This document shows positions 8,483-17,449 of a stretch of 64,000 bases of DNA, one piece after another. The notes under the pieces were generated by a model, which ran no database searches, had not been told where the DNA came from, and worked only from the letters and a program-made list of their open reading frames with translations. Where the stretch lies: the NCBI RefSeq assembly GCF_003951315.1, contig NZ_QLJH01000021.1, positions 1 through 64,000 of the forward strand, in the 5' to 3' direction. Each line of letters opens with the position of its first letter. The stretch's first letter is position 1. Made by a program: the position numbers and the translations under genes. Source of the stretch: Sphingomonas sp. S-NIH.Pt15_0812 (GTDB taxonomy: Bacteria; Pseudomonadota; Alphaproteobacteria; Sphingomonadales; Sphingomonadaceae).

Positions 8483-9565
8483 TTGCCGCCGCGCGTCCTG
8501 ATCGTCGACGATTCGGTCGTCGCGCGGGCGGTGCTGTCGCGGCTGATCGATGCGGGCGACCGGTTCATGGTGGCCGGCGCGGTCGGATCGGTGGCGGCGG
8601 CGCTGGATTTCCTGGGCCGGACCCGGGTCGACATCCTGTTGCTCGACGTGAACATGCCCGGCGTGGACGGGCTGACCGCCTTGCCCCAGTTGATCGCGGC
8701 CGGGCGGGGCGCGCGGATCGTCGTCGTTTCCTCCTCGGTCGGCGACGGCGCGGCGGCGACCGTGCAGGCGCTGGCGATGGGGGCGGCGGATACGCTGGTG
8801 AAGCCCGATACGGCGGCGCTGACCAGCGCCTTCGGTCGCACCCTGCTCGACCGGCTGGACCGGCTGATCGACCGGTCGCCGGCCGGCACCGGCATCGTCA
8901 TGGAGCCCGCCGCGTCGCCGTCGCGAAAGTCGGTCGCGCCGCCGCCCGGCCTGCCCGCGACGGTCGCGGCGGACCGCTCGTTCGATCTGGTCGCGATCGG
9001 CGCCTCGACCGGCGGCATCCATGCGCTGGGCCAGCTGTTGGGCCGCTTGCCCGCGACCTTCCGCGCGCCGGTGCTGGTGACCCAGCATCTGCCGGCCGCC
9101 TTCATGCCCTATTTCGCGGCGCAGCTCGCGACGATCTCCGGCCGCCCCTGCGACGTGGCGGAGGATCGGATGCGGATCCGCCCCGGCCGGCTGATCGTCG
9201 CACCCGGCGATGCGCATCTCCGCTGCGTCGCCCTGGGGGAACGGGGGGGAGACCGCGGTGCGGCCGTGAAGCTGTCGACCGCGCCGGCGGTCAGCGGCTG
9301 CCTGCCCTCGGTCGATCCGATGCTGGCGTCGCTGGCGGCGATCTACGGGGAGCGGCTGCTGGCGATCGTGCTCAGCGGCATGGGCCGCGACGGCGCGGAG
9401 GGGGCGGGCCATGTCCGCGCGGCAGGAGGACGGGTGATCGTACAGGATCAGGCGAGTTCGGTCGTTTGGGGTATGCCGGGCGCGGTCGTCGCGGCCGATC
9501 GCGCCGATGCGGTGCTGACCCCGGCGGCGATCCGCACGTTGCTGGTCGGCGGCGAGGCGCGGTGA
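8483..9565 (+). CDS. cheB: Protein-glutamate methylesterase CheB
   Basis: Removes methyl groups from chemoreceptors and is activated by CheA. From the TTG at 8483 it is 360 residues: receiver domain (about 1-120, Asp9-Asp10, phospho-acceptor Asp55 in LLLDVNMPG), linker, and methylesterase domain with the triad Ser175 (VAIGASTGGIH), His202 (TQHLPAAF) and Asp303 (LSGMGRDGAEG). No ATG is available between the cheY stop and the receiver. The choices are TTG at 8483 or an unusual CTG at 8447; the frame also runs back through cheY. The TTG start gives the expected N-terminus (PPRVLIVDDS), but the start is uncertain. Confidence 0.92.
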   Translation: MPPRVLIVDDSVVARAVLSRLIDAGDRFMVAGAVGSVAAALDFLGRTRVDILLLDVNMPGVDGLTALPQLIAAGRGARIVVVSSSVGDGAAATVQALAMGAADTLVKPDTAALTSAFGRTLLDRLDRLIDRSPAGTGIVMEPAASPSRKSVAPPPGLPATVAADRSFDLVAIGASTGGIHALGQLLGRLPATFRAPVLVTQHLPAAFMPYFAAQLATISGRPCDVAEDRMRIRPGRLIVAPGDAHLRCVALGERGGDRGAAVKLSTAPAVSGCLPSVDPMLASLAAIYGERLLAIVLSGMGRDGAEGAGHVRAAGGRVIVQDQASSVVWGMPGAVVAADRADAVLTPAAIRTLLVGGEAR

Positions 9566-10413
9566 TGCCGAGCGCGACCACCCCGCCCGTCTCCAGCAAC
9601 GCGGCGGCGGTACTGGGCGCGCTGCTGGAAGCGCGGACCGGGCAGCAACTGGCCAGCTATCGCAGCTGGCGGCTGGATACCGCGCTGATCCCGTTGCTCC
9701 GCGAACGATCGCTCGACACGCTCGACCAGCTCGTCGCGCTGCTGCTCAACGGTCGCGATCCGGGGATCGGCGACCGCATCGTCGATGCGCTGGTCAATAG
9801 CGAGAGTTCCTTCTTCCGCGATTCGGCGGTCTTCGACCAGCTGGCCGAGGTGGTCGCCGCGCATGAGGGGGCCGGCCACCGCGTCCGGCTGTGGAGCGCG
9901 GGCTGCGCGACCGGGCAGGAGCCGTTGTCGCTGGCGATGCTCTTCGCCGAGCGACAGGCGGACAGCGGCGCTTCCATGCCGGAGATCGTCGCCACCGACG
10001 TGTCGGAACAGGCGCTGGCGCGTGCGCGCGCCGCGCGCTTCACCCAGTTCGAGATCCAGCGCGGCCTGCCGATCCGGCGGATGATGCGCTGGTTCGAGGG
10101 CGAGGGCGGCGACTGGCACGCGCGGCCCGAGCTGGTGCGGATGGTCCAGTTCCGCCGCCAGAACCTGGTCGCGGATCGGGCGCCGCCGGGCCGGTTCGAC
10201 CTGGTTCTGTGCCGCAACGTGCTGATCTATCTGTCGCCCGTCACCAAGGCGCGGGTCTTCGAGACACTGGCCCAGGCGCTTCGGCCCGGCGGCACGCTGG
10301 TGCTGGGCGCCGGCGAGACGGTGATCGGCCATAGCGACGCGTTCGAGCCGTGCCGGCGGTTCCGCGGCTTCTATCGCCGGGTCGATGGCGAGGAGAAGCT
10401 GGTCGCGGCATGA
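9565..10413 (+). CDS. cheR: Chemotaxis protein methyltransferase CheR
   Basis: Methylates receptor glutamates using S-adenosylmethionine. The 282 residues include the CheR N-terminal helical region (SYRSWRLDTALIPLLRERS), motif I of the SAM site (LWSAGCATGQEPLSLAM), the DVSEQALARARAARF segment and FDLVLCRNVLIYL, all characteristic of CheR. There is no C-terminal TPR or pentapeptide-binding extension. The ATG shares one base with the cheB stop (TGATG), so the two are translationally coupled. It closes the che operon; a gap of 45 bases precedes the amidase gene. Confidence 0.94.
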   Translation: MPSATTPPVSSNAAAVLGALLEARTGQQLASYRSWRLDTALIPLLRERSLDTLDQLVALLLNGRDPGIGDRIVDALVNSESSFFRDSAVFDQLAEVVAAHEGAGHRVRLWSAGCATGQEPLSLAMLFAERQADSGASMPEIVATDVSEQALARARAARFTQFEIQRGLPIRRMMRWFEGEGGDWHARPELVRMVQFRRQNLVADRAPPGRFDLVLCRNVLIYLSPVTKARVFETLAQALRPGGTLVLGAGETVIGHSDAFEPCRRFRGFYRRVDGEEKLVAA

Positions 10414-10458
10414 TCATGCCGTCTTGCCGTCGAAACAGTTTCGGGCCAACGGTCGGTC

Positions 10459-11148
10459 ATGACGATCATCGATACGCCCTCGCCCAATTGGGACGAGCGA
10501 ACGCTCCCCGTGTCGATGATCGTGCTCCACTATACGGGGATGCAGGACGCCGACAGCGCGATCGCGCGGTTGCGCGATCCGGCGGCGAAGGTGTCGTGCC
10601 ATTATCTGGTCGCCGAGGACGGCACCATCATGCGCATGGTCGACGAGGACAAGCGCGCCTGGCACGCGGGAAAGTCGCACTGGCGCAGCATCGACGACGT
10701 GAACTCCGCCAGCATCGGCATCGAGATCGTCAATCCCGGCCATGACTGGGGCTATCGGCCGTTCCCGGACGAACAGGTCGCGGCGGTGATCCGGCTGGTG
10801 ATGGCGGTGAAGGACCGGCACGGCATCACGCGCGGCAACATCGTCGGCCATTCGGATATCGCCCCCGCCCGCAAGCGCGATCCGGGCGAGCTGTTTCCCT
10901 GGCACAGCCTGGCGCGGCTGCGGCTGGCGCTGCCCCGCCCGACCAAGAACCTGCTCGACCCGAAATGGAGCGAGGCCGGCTTCTGCCTGGCGCTGGAGCG
11001 GTTCGGCTATGACGTGTCGGACCGGATGGCGGCGATCATGGCCTTCCAGCGTCGCTTCCGCCCCGAAATGATCGATGGCGAGATCGATGCGGAATGCCGC
11101 ATGATCCTGCTCGCGCTGCTGCTTCCCAAACCGCAAGGCGACGACTAA
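10459..11148 (+). CDS. AmpD-like N-acetylmuramoyl-L-alanine amidase
   Basis: Zn amidase that cleaves the lactyl-amide bond of (anhydro)muropeptides. The 229 residues contain an Amidase_2 domain with Zn ligands His24 (IVLHYTG), His131 (GHSDIAP) and Asp141 (ARKRDPG), a Glu89 candidate catalytic base in GIEI, and a C-terminal peptidoglycan-binding-like region (about 175-225: FGYDVSD...AFQRRFRP). No signal peptide is visible, which fits a cytoplasmic AmpD/AmiD-like recycling enzyme. It lies between cheR and rnpB and its stop codon falls inside the proposed rnpB -10 box. Confidence 0.88.
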   Translation: MTIIDTPSPNWDERTLPVSMIVLHYTGMQDADSAIARLRDPAAKVSCHYLVAEDGTIMRMVDEDKRAWHAGKSHWRSIDDVNSASIGIEIVNPGHDWGYRPFPDEQVAAVIRLVMAVKDRHGITRGNIVGHSDIAPARKRDPGELFPWHSLARLRLALPRPTKNLLDPKWSEAGFCLALERFGYDVSDRMAAIMAFQRRFRPEMIDGEIDAECRMILLALLLPKPQGDD

Positions 11149-11151
11149 GGA
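11123..11151 (+). promoter_or_regulatory. Candidate rnpB promoter
   Basis: TTCCCA (11123-11128), a 17-base spacer and TAAGGA (11146-11151) place a start site about seven bases before the first paired base of RNase P RNA. The -10 box includes the TAA stop of the amidase gene. The boxes are weak matches, but the geometry is the same as upstream of the two tRNAs and rplU in this window. Confidence 0.35.
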
Positions 11152-11157
11152 GGCCGC

Positions 11158-11526
<369 letters not shown>

Positions 11527-11576
11527 ATTTTCTCCCCGTCGCGGCACCAAGGGTGCATCGACGAGGGGAACGGGTG

Positions 11577-13568
11577 ATGAAGAGCGGATTTGCGATCGGC
11601 GCGGCGGTGCTGGCGATCGGGGGGGCGGCGGTCCCGGTTCCCGTCGTTGCGCAACAGCCCGCGCGTACCGTGCAGCAGGACTTCGAAGCCGCGACCGCGC
11701 TGTCGGAGAAGCCCGAAAGCCGCGCGGCCGCGCTTGCCGCCTGGCAGGCGCTGGAAACGCGCACCAAGGCCGGCACCCGCAGCCATGCCATCGTCCAGGT
11801 CCGCAAGGGCAGCATCCTGTTCCGGCTCCACCGTTACGACGAAGCGATCGCGGCTCTGCGCGCGGGATTGGCCGGCCTGCCGGCACGCGATGCCAGCTTG
11901 GCCGAGGACCGGGTGATGGCCCAGCTCGAACTGGGGGCGATCGCGGTGGAGACGCTCGACTATGCCGGGGCGGCCAGCACCTATGCGGCGGCCGAGGCGG
12001 CGGCGACCGCGCCGGGCGAGAAGCTGGGCGCGCAATTGTCGTTGGTTCATGTGCAGACCTTCGTCGATCCGGCGGCCGCCCGCGCGACGATGGGACGGAT
12101 CGACGCGCTGGCTGCGCGGACCAAGCTGGCCTCGGATGCGCGCGGGCTGATCGAACAGCGCCGCGCCGAACTGCAGATGAACACCAACGACCTGCCCGCC
12201 GCGAAGGCGAGCGCGATCCGGGCGGTCAGTGCCATGGGCGGCCTGACCGAGCGGACGTCGATCGGGGATGTCGGCGCCCGTTCGGACGCCGCGATCGCGT
12301 TATTGCTGACCGGCAACCGCGAGGAGGCGCGCCGCTACATGGCGATGACCGGAGCCGGTCGCCTGCCCAAGGGGCGGTTCAACATCGCGCAGCAACTCGC
12401 CGCCCCGGATTGCGGGGGTGAAGCGGGGTTGAAGCCCGACGACATGGCCGTGGTGCAATTCAGCATCGCCGAGGATGGCTCGACCCAGTCCGTGACGCCC
12501 ATCTATTCGAGCGGGGGCGGGAAGGTCGCCCTGGCCTTCGCGCAGGCGGTGCGCGACTGGTCATGGCCGGTCGAGGATGTCGCGGCCCTTCCGACCTTCT
12601 TCCGATACAATGCGCGGGTCGAGATGCGGTGCTCGACCGCCTTTCCCCGCCCGGCGATCAGCGACAGCTTCGACCAGGCGCTGGCCGCCTGGCTGACCGA
12701 AAAGGGTGCGCCCGTCACCCTGGTCGCGGACGGCAGCGATGCCTTGGCGCTGCCGGCGCAACGGGCCGCCCTGGCGACGGCCGAGGCGCGAGACCCCAAG
12801 TCGCTCGCAGTGCTGGCGGCGCTCATCACGCTCGCCAACAACCGCGTCGTGCCGCGCGAGGAGCGATCGTCGCTGTACGAGCGTGGCCTCGCCATCGCCG
12901 AGGCGAATGCGGTGCCGCCGCTGCCACGCCTGGCCCTGGAACTGCCGGCCGCGGCCTATCGGTCCGCCGATGATCGCAAGGACCAGTTCCAGCGCGCCGT
13001 CACGCCCTTGTTGAACAAGCCCTTCTATGCGGATGATCCGCAAGCGCGCGCGGCGCTGCGGCTGGCGTTGGTCGACCATGTCGATTCGAAGCGGGCAAGC
13101 GCGAACAGGGATCGCGAGATCATCCTGCGCCAAGTCGTCGATGACGCGGCCCTGGCCAAGGACGACCCGTTGAAAGTGGGCGCGCTGGTACGCCTCGCCT
13201 CGTTGCAGATCGAAGCCGGCAAGCCCGACGCCGCCCGCTCCGCCTTCGCGATGACCGGCCTGAATGCTCAGCAATGCGCCGTGCTCGATGCGCGCCCCCG
13301 GATGGTGTCCACGCCGGGAGCGGAAGCCTTCCCGCAAGAGGCGCAGGCCTGGGGCTTCGAAGGCTGGACCCAGGTGCAGTATGACATCGGCGCGGATGGC
13401 CGCACCTCCGAACCGCGCACCCTGCTCAGCTATCCGCCCTTCATCTTCTCGCAGGCGGCGAGCGACTTCATGGGCAGGGCGCGTTTCGCCAAGACCTATC
13501 GGCCCGATGGCGGCCTAGGCTGTGGCGGCAATGTCCAGCGGATCAGCTTCCAGATCCCCGGCAAATAA
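11577..13568 (+). CDS. Secreted protein with repeat-like helical region and TonB-C-like domains
   Basis: A 663-residue protein starting at MKSGFAIGAAVL with a clear signal peptide ending near PVVAQQ (about residue 25). Residues 30-230 are Ala/Leu-rich and helical, resembling TPR arrays (LFRLHRYDEAIAALRAGLAGLP). Two segments look like TonB C-terminal folds: about 285-345 (VQFSIAEDGSTQSVTPIYSS) and the last 75 residues (WTQVQYDIGADGRTSEPRTL). No transmembrane anchor beyond the signal is visible, so it is unlikely to act as a classical TonB. The family is common in sphingomonads, but the role is unknown. An ATG directly after an in-frame GTG is used as start. It converges with the carbonic anhydrase gene, 16 bases away. 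Confidence 0.72.
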   Translation: MKSGFAIGAAVLAIGGAAVPVPVVAQQPARTVQQDFEAATALSEKPESRAAALAAWQALETRTKAGTRSHAIVQVRKGSILFRLHRYDEAIAALRAGLAGLPARDASLAEDRVMAQLELGAIAVETLDYAGAASTYAAAEAAATAPGEKLGAQLSLVHVQTFVDPAAARATMGRIDALAARTKLASDARGLIEQRRAELQMNTNDLPAAKASAIRAVSAMGGLTERTSIGDVGARSDAAIALLLTGNREEARRYMAMTGAGRLPKGRFNIAQQLAAPDCGGEAGLKPDDMAVVQFSIAEDGSTQSVTPIYSSGGGKVALAFAQAVRDWSWPVEDVAALPTFFRYNARVEMRCSTAFPRPAISDSFDQALAAWLTEKGAPVTLVADGSDALALPAQRAALATAEARDPKSLAVLAALITLANNRVVPREERSSLYERGLAIAEANAVPPLPRLALELPAAAYRSADDRKDQFQRAVTPLLNKPFYADDPQARAALRLALVDHVDSKRASANRDREIILRQVVDDAALAKDDPLKVGALVRLASLQIEAGKPDAARSAFAMTGLNAQQCAVLDARPRMVSTPGAEAFPQEAQAWGFEGWTQVQYDIGADGRTSEPRTLLSYPPFIFSQAASDFMGRARFAKTYRPDGGLGCGGNVQRISFQIPGK

Positions 13569-13584
13569 CCGCCAGCCTCCCCGC

Positions 13585-14226
13585 TCACGAGTCGATCAGC
13601 ACCGTCTCCGGCCGGCCGACCCGGCCGAGATCGGTGTGGCGGTCGATCTCCATCAGCGGCTTGAGCCGTCCGTCGCGAATGTCATAGACCCAGCCGTGCA
13701 GCGTCAGGTCGCGCCCTTGCGCGAAGGCGTTGGCGACCGTGTCGATCCCCGCCAGATGAAGCAACTGGTCGCGCACGTTCATCTCCACCAGCCGGTCGAC
13801 GCGCTGGTCGGCGGGCAAATGGTCCAGCTCATCGGCATGGGCGCGGCAGACTTCGCGGGCATTCTCCAGCCAGCGGTCGACCGGACCGGTGACCCCGCCG
13901 TCCAGCGTCGCGCGGATGCCGCCGCAGCCATGATGGCCGCAGATGACGATATTGGGCACCTCCAGCACGTCGACCGCATATTGGATCACCGACAGCAGGT
14001 TCAGATCGTCGTCATGGACCAGATTGGCGATGTTGCGGTGGATGAACATGCGGCCGGGCAGCGACTGGGTCTTCTGCTCCGGGCTGACGCGGCTGTCGGA
14101 ACAGCCGATCCACAGGAACTGCGGCTTCTGCCCCGCCGTCTGGCGCGTGAAGAAGTCCGGATTCTCGTCGGTCAGCTCCTTCGCCCAGGCCTGGTTGGCG
14201 AGCAGGATCTGCTTGGTCACTTTCAT
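13585..14226 (-). CDS. can: Beta-class carbonic anhydrase
   Basis: Interconverts CO2 and bicarbonate. The 213-residue protein has all beta-class Zn and dyad residues: Cys42, Asp44 and Arg46 in GCSDSRV, and the His/Cys pair in VICGHHGCGG. The spacing matches E. coli Can. It is cytoplasmic (no signal). Its ATG overlaps the stop of the SulP permease gene by four bases (ATGA), so transporter and enzyme are translationally coupled and probably act on the same ion, bicarbonate. Confidence 0.95.
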   Translation of the reverse strand: MKVTKQILLANQAWAKELTDENPDFFTRQTAGQKPQFLWIGCSDSRVSPEQKTQSLPGRMFIHRNIANLVHDDDLNLLSVIQYAVDVLEVPNIVICGHHGCGGIRATLDGGVTGPVDRWLENAREVCRAHADELDHLPADQRVDRLVEMNVRDQLLHLAGIDTVANAFAQGRDLTLHGWVYDIRDGRLKPLMEIDRHTDLGRVGRPETVLIDS

Positions 14227-15818
14227 GCGAAACGAACCTCGGCGGCGGGGGCGTTGATCAGCGGCAGCGTCCGTTCGGCGATATCGCCGCGCACCACCAC
14301 CCGGATGCCGCGATAGGCGGCGTTCTTGATGAAGGCGTTGATGATGTCGACATTGTCCAGGTCGACATAGCTGGTCGACGACAGGTCGATCAGCAGGTCG
14401 CTGTCGGGCGGCACCAGCTCCAGCTTCTTCTGCAACTCGTATTTGTGGATGAAGTAGAGGTTGCGCCGCGCGCGGACCAAGCAGTCGCTGCCGTCGCAGG
14501 CATAGGTGATCGCGGTGCGGAAGTTGCGCGCGATCACGAAGACGAAGCCGACCGCCAGCCCGATCAGGATGCCGATCAGCAGGTCGGTGAACAGGATCGC
14601 GACGACGGTGACGACCAGCGGCACGAACTGGCTCCAGCCCTGCTTGTACCGCTCCAGGAACAGCTTGGGCTTGGCCAGCTTGTAGCCGGTGGCGATCAGC
14701 ACGGCGGCCAGCGCCGATAGCGGGATCAGGTTCAGCACCGCCGGGATCAGCGCCACCGACACCAGCAGCCAGGTGCCGTGCAGGATGGTCGACAGCTTGC
14801 TGTCCGCGCCGGCATCGACATTGGCGGAGGAACGGACGATCACCGAGGTGACCGGCAGGCCGCCGATCAGGCCGGAGACGATGTTGCCGCCGCCCTGCGC
14901 CATCAATTCCCAATTCTTGTCGGTGGTGCGGCGCTTGGGATCGATCTCGTCCACCGCCTTGACGCTGAGCAGCGACTCCAGGCTGGCGACGATCGCCAGC
15001 GTCGCCGCCGTGGTCCATACCGCCGGGCTGGCGATGGCGGAGAAATCGGGCAGGGTGAACAGGCCGACAAAGGCGGAGGCGCTGTCGGCGATCGGCACCT
15101 GCACCAGATGCTTGGGGCCGAGCTGCCATTCGGGATGGATCAGGCCGAGCAGCAGATTGCCGATCACGCCGATCATCACCACGACCAGCGGGCCGGGCAG
15201 GAAGCGCAGCGGGCCGTGCTTGGGCTTGGCATGGTCCCACCAGAACAGGAACGCCAGGCTGATCCCGCCGATCAGCACCGCGCCGGCCGTCAGCCCGCGG
15301 CTCAGGCTGTTCCACAGGTCGACGAAGGTGTTGCCGCCGGCGGTGGCGAATTCGAACGATCCCTCGAAATCGCCATCATAGCCGACCGCGTGCGGAATCT
15401 GTTTCAGGATCAGGATCAGGCCGATCGCCGCCAGCATCCCGGTGATGACCGAGGAGGGGACGAATTCCGCCAATATGCCGGCGCGGGTGAAGGAGAAGGC
15501 GAGCTGGAGCACGCCGGCCAGCACCACCGCCAGGGTGAAGACCTGGAAGCTCGGCAGCCGCTCGATCGCGGCGAGCACGATCACGGTCAGGCCCGCCGCC
15601 GGTCCTGCCACGGACAGCGACGACTTGGACAGGCCGCCGACGACGATGCCGCCGACGATGCCCGCGATCAGTCCGGAGAAGAGCGGCGCGCCCGAGGCGA
15701 GCGCCACGCCCAGGCACAGCGGCAGCGCGACCAGCGCCACCACGATGGAGGCCGGGATGTCGCTTCGCGCCGTCGCCAGGAGGGATTTGGACGGGGACAC
15801 CTTGGCTCCTAGATCCAC
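14223..15818 (-). CDS. SulP-family anion permease (probable bicarbonate transporter)
   Basis: A 531-residue inner-membrane protein with about 10-12 hydrophobic segments. The N-terminal region DIPASIVVALVALPLCLGVALASGAP and the following GLIAGIVGGIVVG are the Sulfate_transp signature. The C-terminal 90 residues (DLLIDLSSTSYVDLDNVDII) are a short STAS-like domain. SulP proteins carry sulfate, bicarbonate or dicarboxylates; coupling to a carbonic anhydrase gene argues for bicarbonate. The 120-base gap upstream to the divergent J-protein gene should hold its promoter. Confidence 0.88.
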   Translation of the reverse strand: MDLGAKVSPSKSLLATARSDIPASIVVALVALPLCLGVALASGAPLFSGLIAGIVGGIVVGGLSKSSLSVAGPAAGLTVIVLAAIERLPSFQVFTLAVVLAGVLQLAFSFTRAGILAEFVPSSVITGMLAAIGLILILKQIPHAVGYDGDFEGSFEFATAGGNTFVDLWNSLSRGLTAGAVLIGGISLAFLFWWDHAKPKHGPLRFLPGPLVVVMIGVIGNLLLGLIHPEWQLGPKHLVQVPIADSASAFVGLFTLPDFSAIASPAVWTTAATLAIVASLESLLSVKAVDEIDPKRRTTDKNWELMAQGGGNIVSGLIGGLPVTSVIVRSSANVDAGADSKLSTILHGTWLLVSVALIPAVLNLIPLSALAAVLIATGYKLAKPKLFLERYKQGWSQFVPLVVTVVAILFTDLLIGILIGLAVGFVFVIARNFRTAITYACDGSDCLVRARRNLYFIHKYELQKKLELVPPDSDLLIDLSSTSYVDLDNVDIINAFIKNAAYRGIRVVVRGDIAERTLPLINAPAAEVRFA

Positions 15819-15972
15819 GTCCTCCGATCGCGGACCGCGTCGGACATGACGTTCTGATGACGCTTATGTCATCCATAGATGCCATGGCCTTAGGTCGGAC
15901 GCAACGCGGGGTTGCGGACTTTCGCGACGAAGGCGGTTGCGCGGCGACGTAGGCCGCCTATGTCATCGGGCC

Positions 15973-16503
15973 ATGGCGCACCGCCCGACCCGATCCAATG
16001 ACTGGGGCTTTCCCCGCTGGCGGAGCTACGGCTCCAGCCGCGAGGCGAAGCCGGTGCGGCTGTGCGACCGTCACGGATGCGACAAGCCGGGCGACTGCCC
16101 CGCGCCCAAGTCGCCGAACAACCCGGATCGCTGGTACTTCTGCCAGGACCATGCCGCCGAGTATAATCGCGGCTGGGACTATTTTCAGGGCCTGTCCGCC
16201 GAAGAGGCCGCCGAGCGCGAGCGCAACGAGGCGAGGGGGGCGGCAGGCTACGAACGCTCGCGTCATTATGCCTGGTCGGGGCCGGGCGACGGCACCCGCT
16301 CGCGCGACGAACGCCGCGCGCTGGAGGCGCTGGGGCTGGACGAGGATGCCGATTTCGAGGCGGTGCGTGGCGCGTGGCGGCGGCTGGCCAAGGAAAATCA
16401 CCCGGACGTGCGGCCGAACGATCCCAATGCGGCGGTCCGGTTCCAGACGGTGCAGGCCGCCTATGAAGTTCTGCGCGCCGCCGAGGACCGTCGCGCGGCA
16501 TGA
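15973..16503 (+). CDS. J-domain protein with N-terminal Cys/His cluster
   Basis: A 176-residue protein starting at MAHRPTRS. The C-terminal about 65 residues form a J domain (ALEALGLDEDADFEAVRGAWRRLAKENHPDVRP) with an intact HPD, so it should stimulate an Hsp70 ATPase. The N-terminal half has CDRHGCDKPGDCP and a later FCQDHAAEYN, a possible metal site. This arrangement is a small DnaJ-like family seen in sphingomonads and relatives. Its stop overlaps the ATG of the ferredoxin-like gene (ATGA), and sufE is close by on the other strand. Confidence 0.8.
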   Translation: MAHRPTRSNDWGFPRWRSYGSSREAKPVRLCDRHGCDKPGDCPAPKSPNNPDRWYFCQDHAAEYNRGWDYFQGLSAEEAAERERNEARGAAGYERSRHYAWSGPGDGTRSRDERRALEALGLDEDADFEAVRGAWRRLAKENHPDVRPNDPNAAVRFQTVQAAYEVLRAAEDRRAA

Positions 16504-16799
16504 TCCGGCGGGCCAAGGCGGACTGGCAGGGCGTGGTGCTGGTCTGCGGCAAATGCTCGCGCAAGGTGGATGGCGGCTTTGGCCCGAAGGGGCGGACGCC
16601 GCTGGCCAAGCTGCTTCGGTCGATCTGGGGCAAGGGCCGCAAGGCGGAGCGCGGCGTGATCGAGACCAAATGCCTGAAACTGTGCCCCAAGCGGGCGGTG
16701 GCGGTGGTCGATTCCGCGCGACCGGGCGAATGGCTGGTGGTGCCGGCGGGCGAGCCGATCGACGCCGTCCTCCAGTGCTTGTCGCGGCCGGAACGCTGA
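16500..16799 (+). CDS. Thioredoxin-like [2Fe-2S] ferredoxin domain protein
   Basis: A 99-residue protein with VCGKCSRKV near residue 16 and CLKLCPKRAV near 59: two Cys pairs spaced as in thioredoxin-fold [2Fe-2S] ferredoxins and the NuoE/HoxF family. It is basic between the pairs. Translational coupling to the J-protein suggests joint expression. The electron-transfer role is inferred from the four cysteines only. Confidence 0.7.
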   Translation: MIRRAKADWQGVVLVCGKCSRKVDGGFGPKGRTPLAKLLRSIWGKGRKAERGVIETKCLKLCPKRAVAVVDSARPGEWLVVPAGEPIDAVLQCLSRPER

Positions 16800-16811
16800 C
16801 CGACGCGGGCG

Positions 16812-17216
16812 TCAGGCCAGCCGCGCCGCCGTCTCCCGGATCAGCGCGATCATGTTGGGGATGCCCTGGGTCCGGTTTGAGCTGAGCTGGTTCTTGAGAT
16901 CGAAGGGAGCGAGTTCGTCGGCGATGTCGGTCTCGACGATCGCGGCGGGGGCGCGGTCCTGCACCGTCTGGAGGACCAGCGCGATGATCCCTTTGGTGAT
17001 CGCGGCATTGCTGTCCGCCAGGAAGTGGAGCGCGCCGTCCTCTGCCCGAGTCGGATAGACCCAGACCGAGGCGGAACAGCCCCGCACCAGGGTCGCATCG
17101 GTCTTGAGCGCGTCCGGCATCGGCTCCAGCGCGCGGCCGAGATCGATCAGTAGGCGATAGCGATCGTCGGCATCGAGGAATTCATATTCGTCGCGAAGCT
17201 CGGCCAGGCTGGTCAT
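16812..17216 (-). CDS. sufE: SufE-family cysteine desulfuration protein
   Basis: Accepts persulfide sulfur from a SufS-type desulfurase during Fe-S cluster assembly. The 134-residue protein contains LVRGCSASVWV with the acceptor Cys at 47, and YRLLIDLGRALEPMP at the N-terminus, both typical. The start at 17216 (MTSLAELRDEY) is preferred over an upstream ATG at 17264 that adds 16 Pro/Arg-rich residues. The gene is convergent with the ferredoxin-like gene (12 bases between stops). No other suf genes are in the window. Confidence 0.9.
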   Translation of the reverse strand: MTSLAELRDEYEFLDADDRYRLLIDLGRALEPMPDALKTDATLVRGCSASVWVYPTRAEDGALHFLADSNAAITKGIIALVLQTVQDRAPAAIVETDIADELAPFDLKNQLSSNRTQGIPNMIALIRETAARLA

Positions 17217-17269
17217 GCTGCGCGAGGTAGCGATGGCCGGCGGCCGGGGCAACCCGCGCACCACTTGCT

Positions 17270-17370
17270 CCCCGGCGAAGGCCGGGGCCCAGTTGGGAAG
17301 GCCTATGTAACGAAGCGCCGCGCGTCGTCATTGCCGTCTCCCCTCAACTGGACCCCGACCTTCGCCGGGG
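17270..17370. repeat. Dispersed long inverted repeat, copy 1
   Basis: The left arm at 17270-17295 begins CCCCGGCGAAGGCCGGGG and ends CCAGTTG. The right arm at 17345-17370 is its reverse complement with two mismatches in 26. The 49-base spacer includes CTATGTAACGAAGCG. A second copy is at 35809-35891. Each arm is itself partly palindromic (CCCCGGC...GCCGGGG), so both small hairpins and one long cruciform are possible. Intergenic, between sufE and the TRIC-type gene. Confidence 0.75.
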
Positions 17371-17449
17371 AACGAGGAGGGATGGCAAGGACCACTGATC
17401 CTACGCCGAATCAGGCGCGCCATCGCGCGAACCATCCTAAAAGGCCTCT

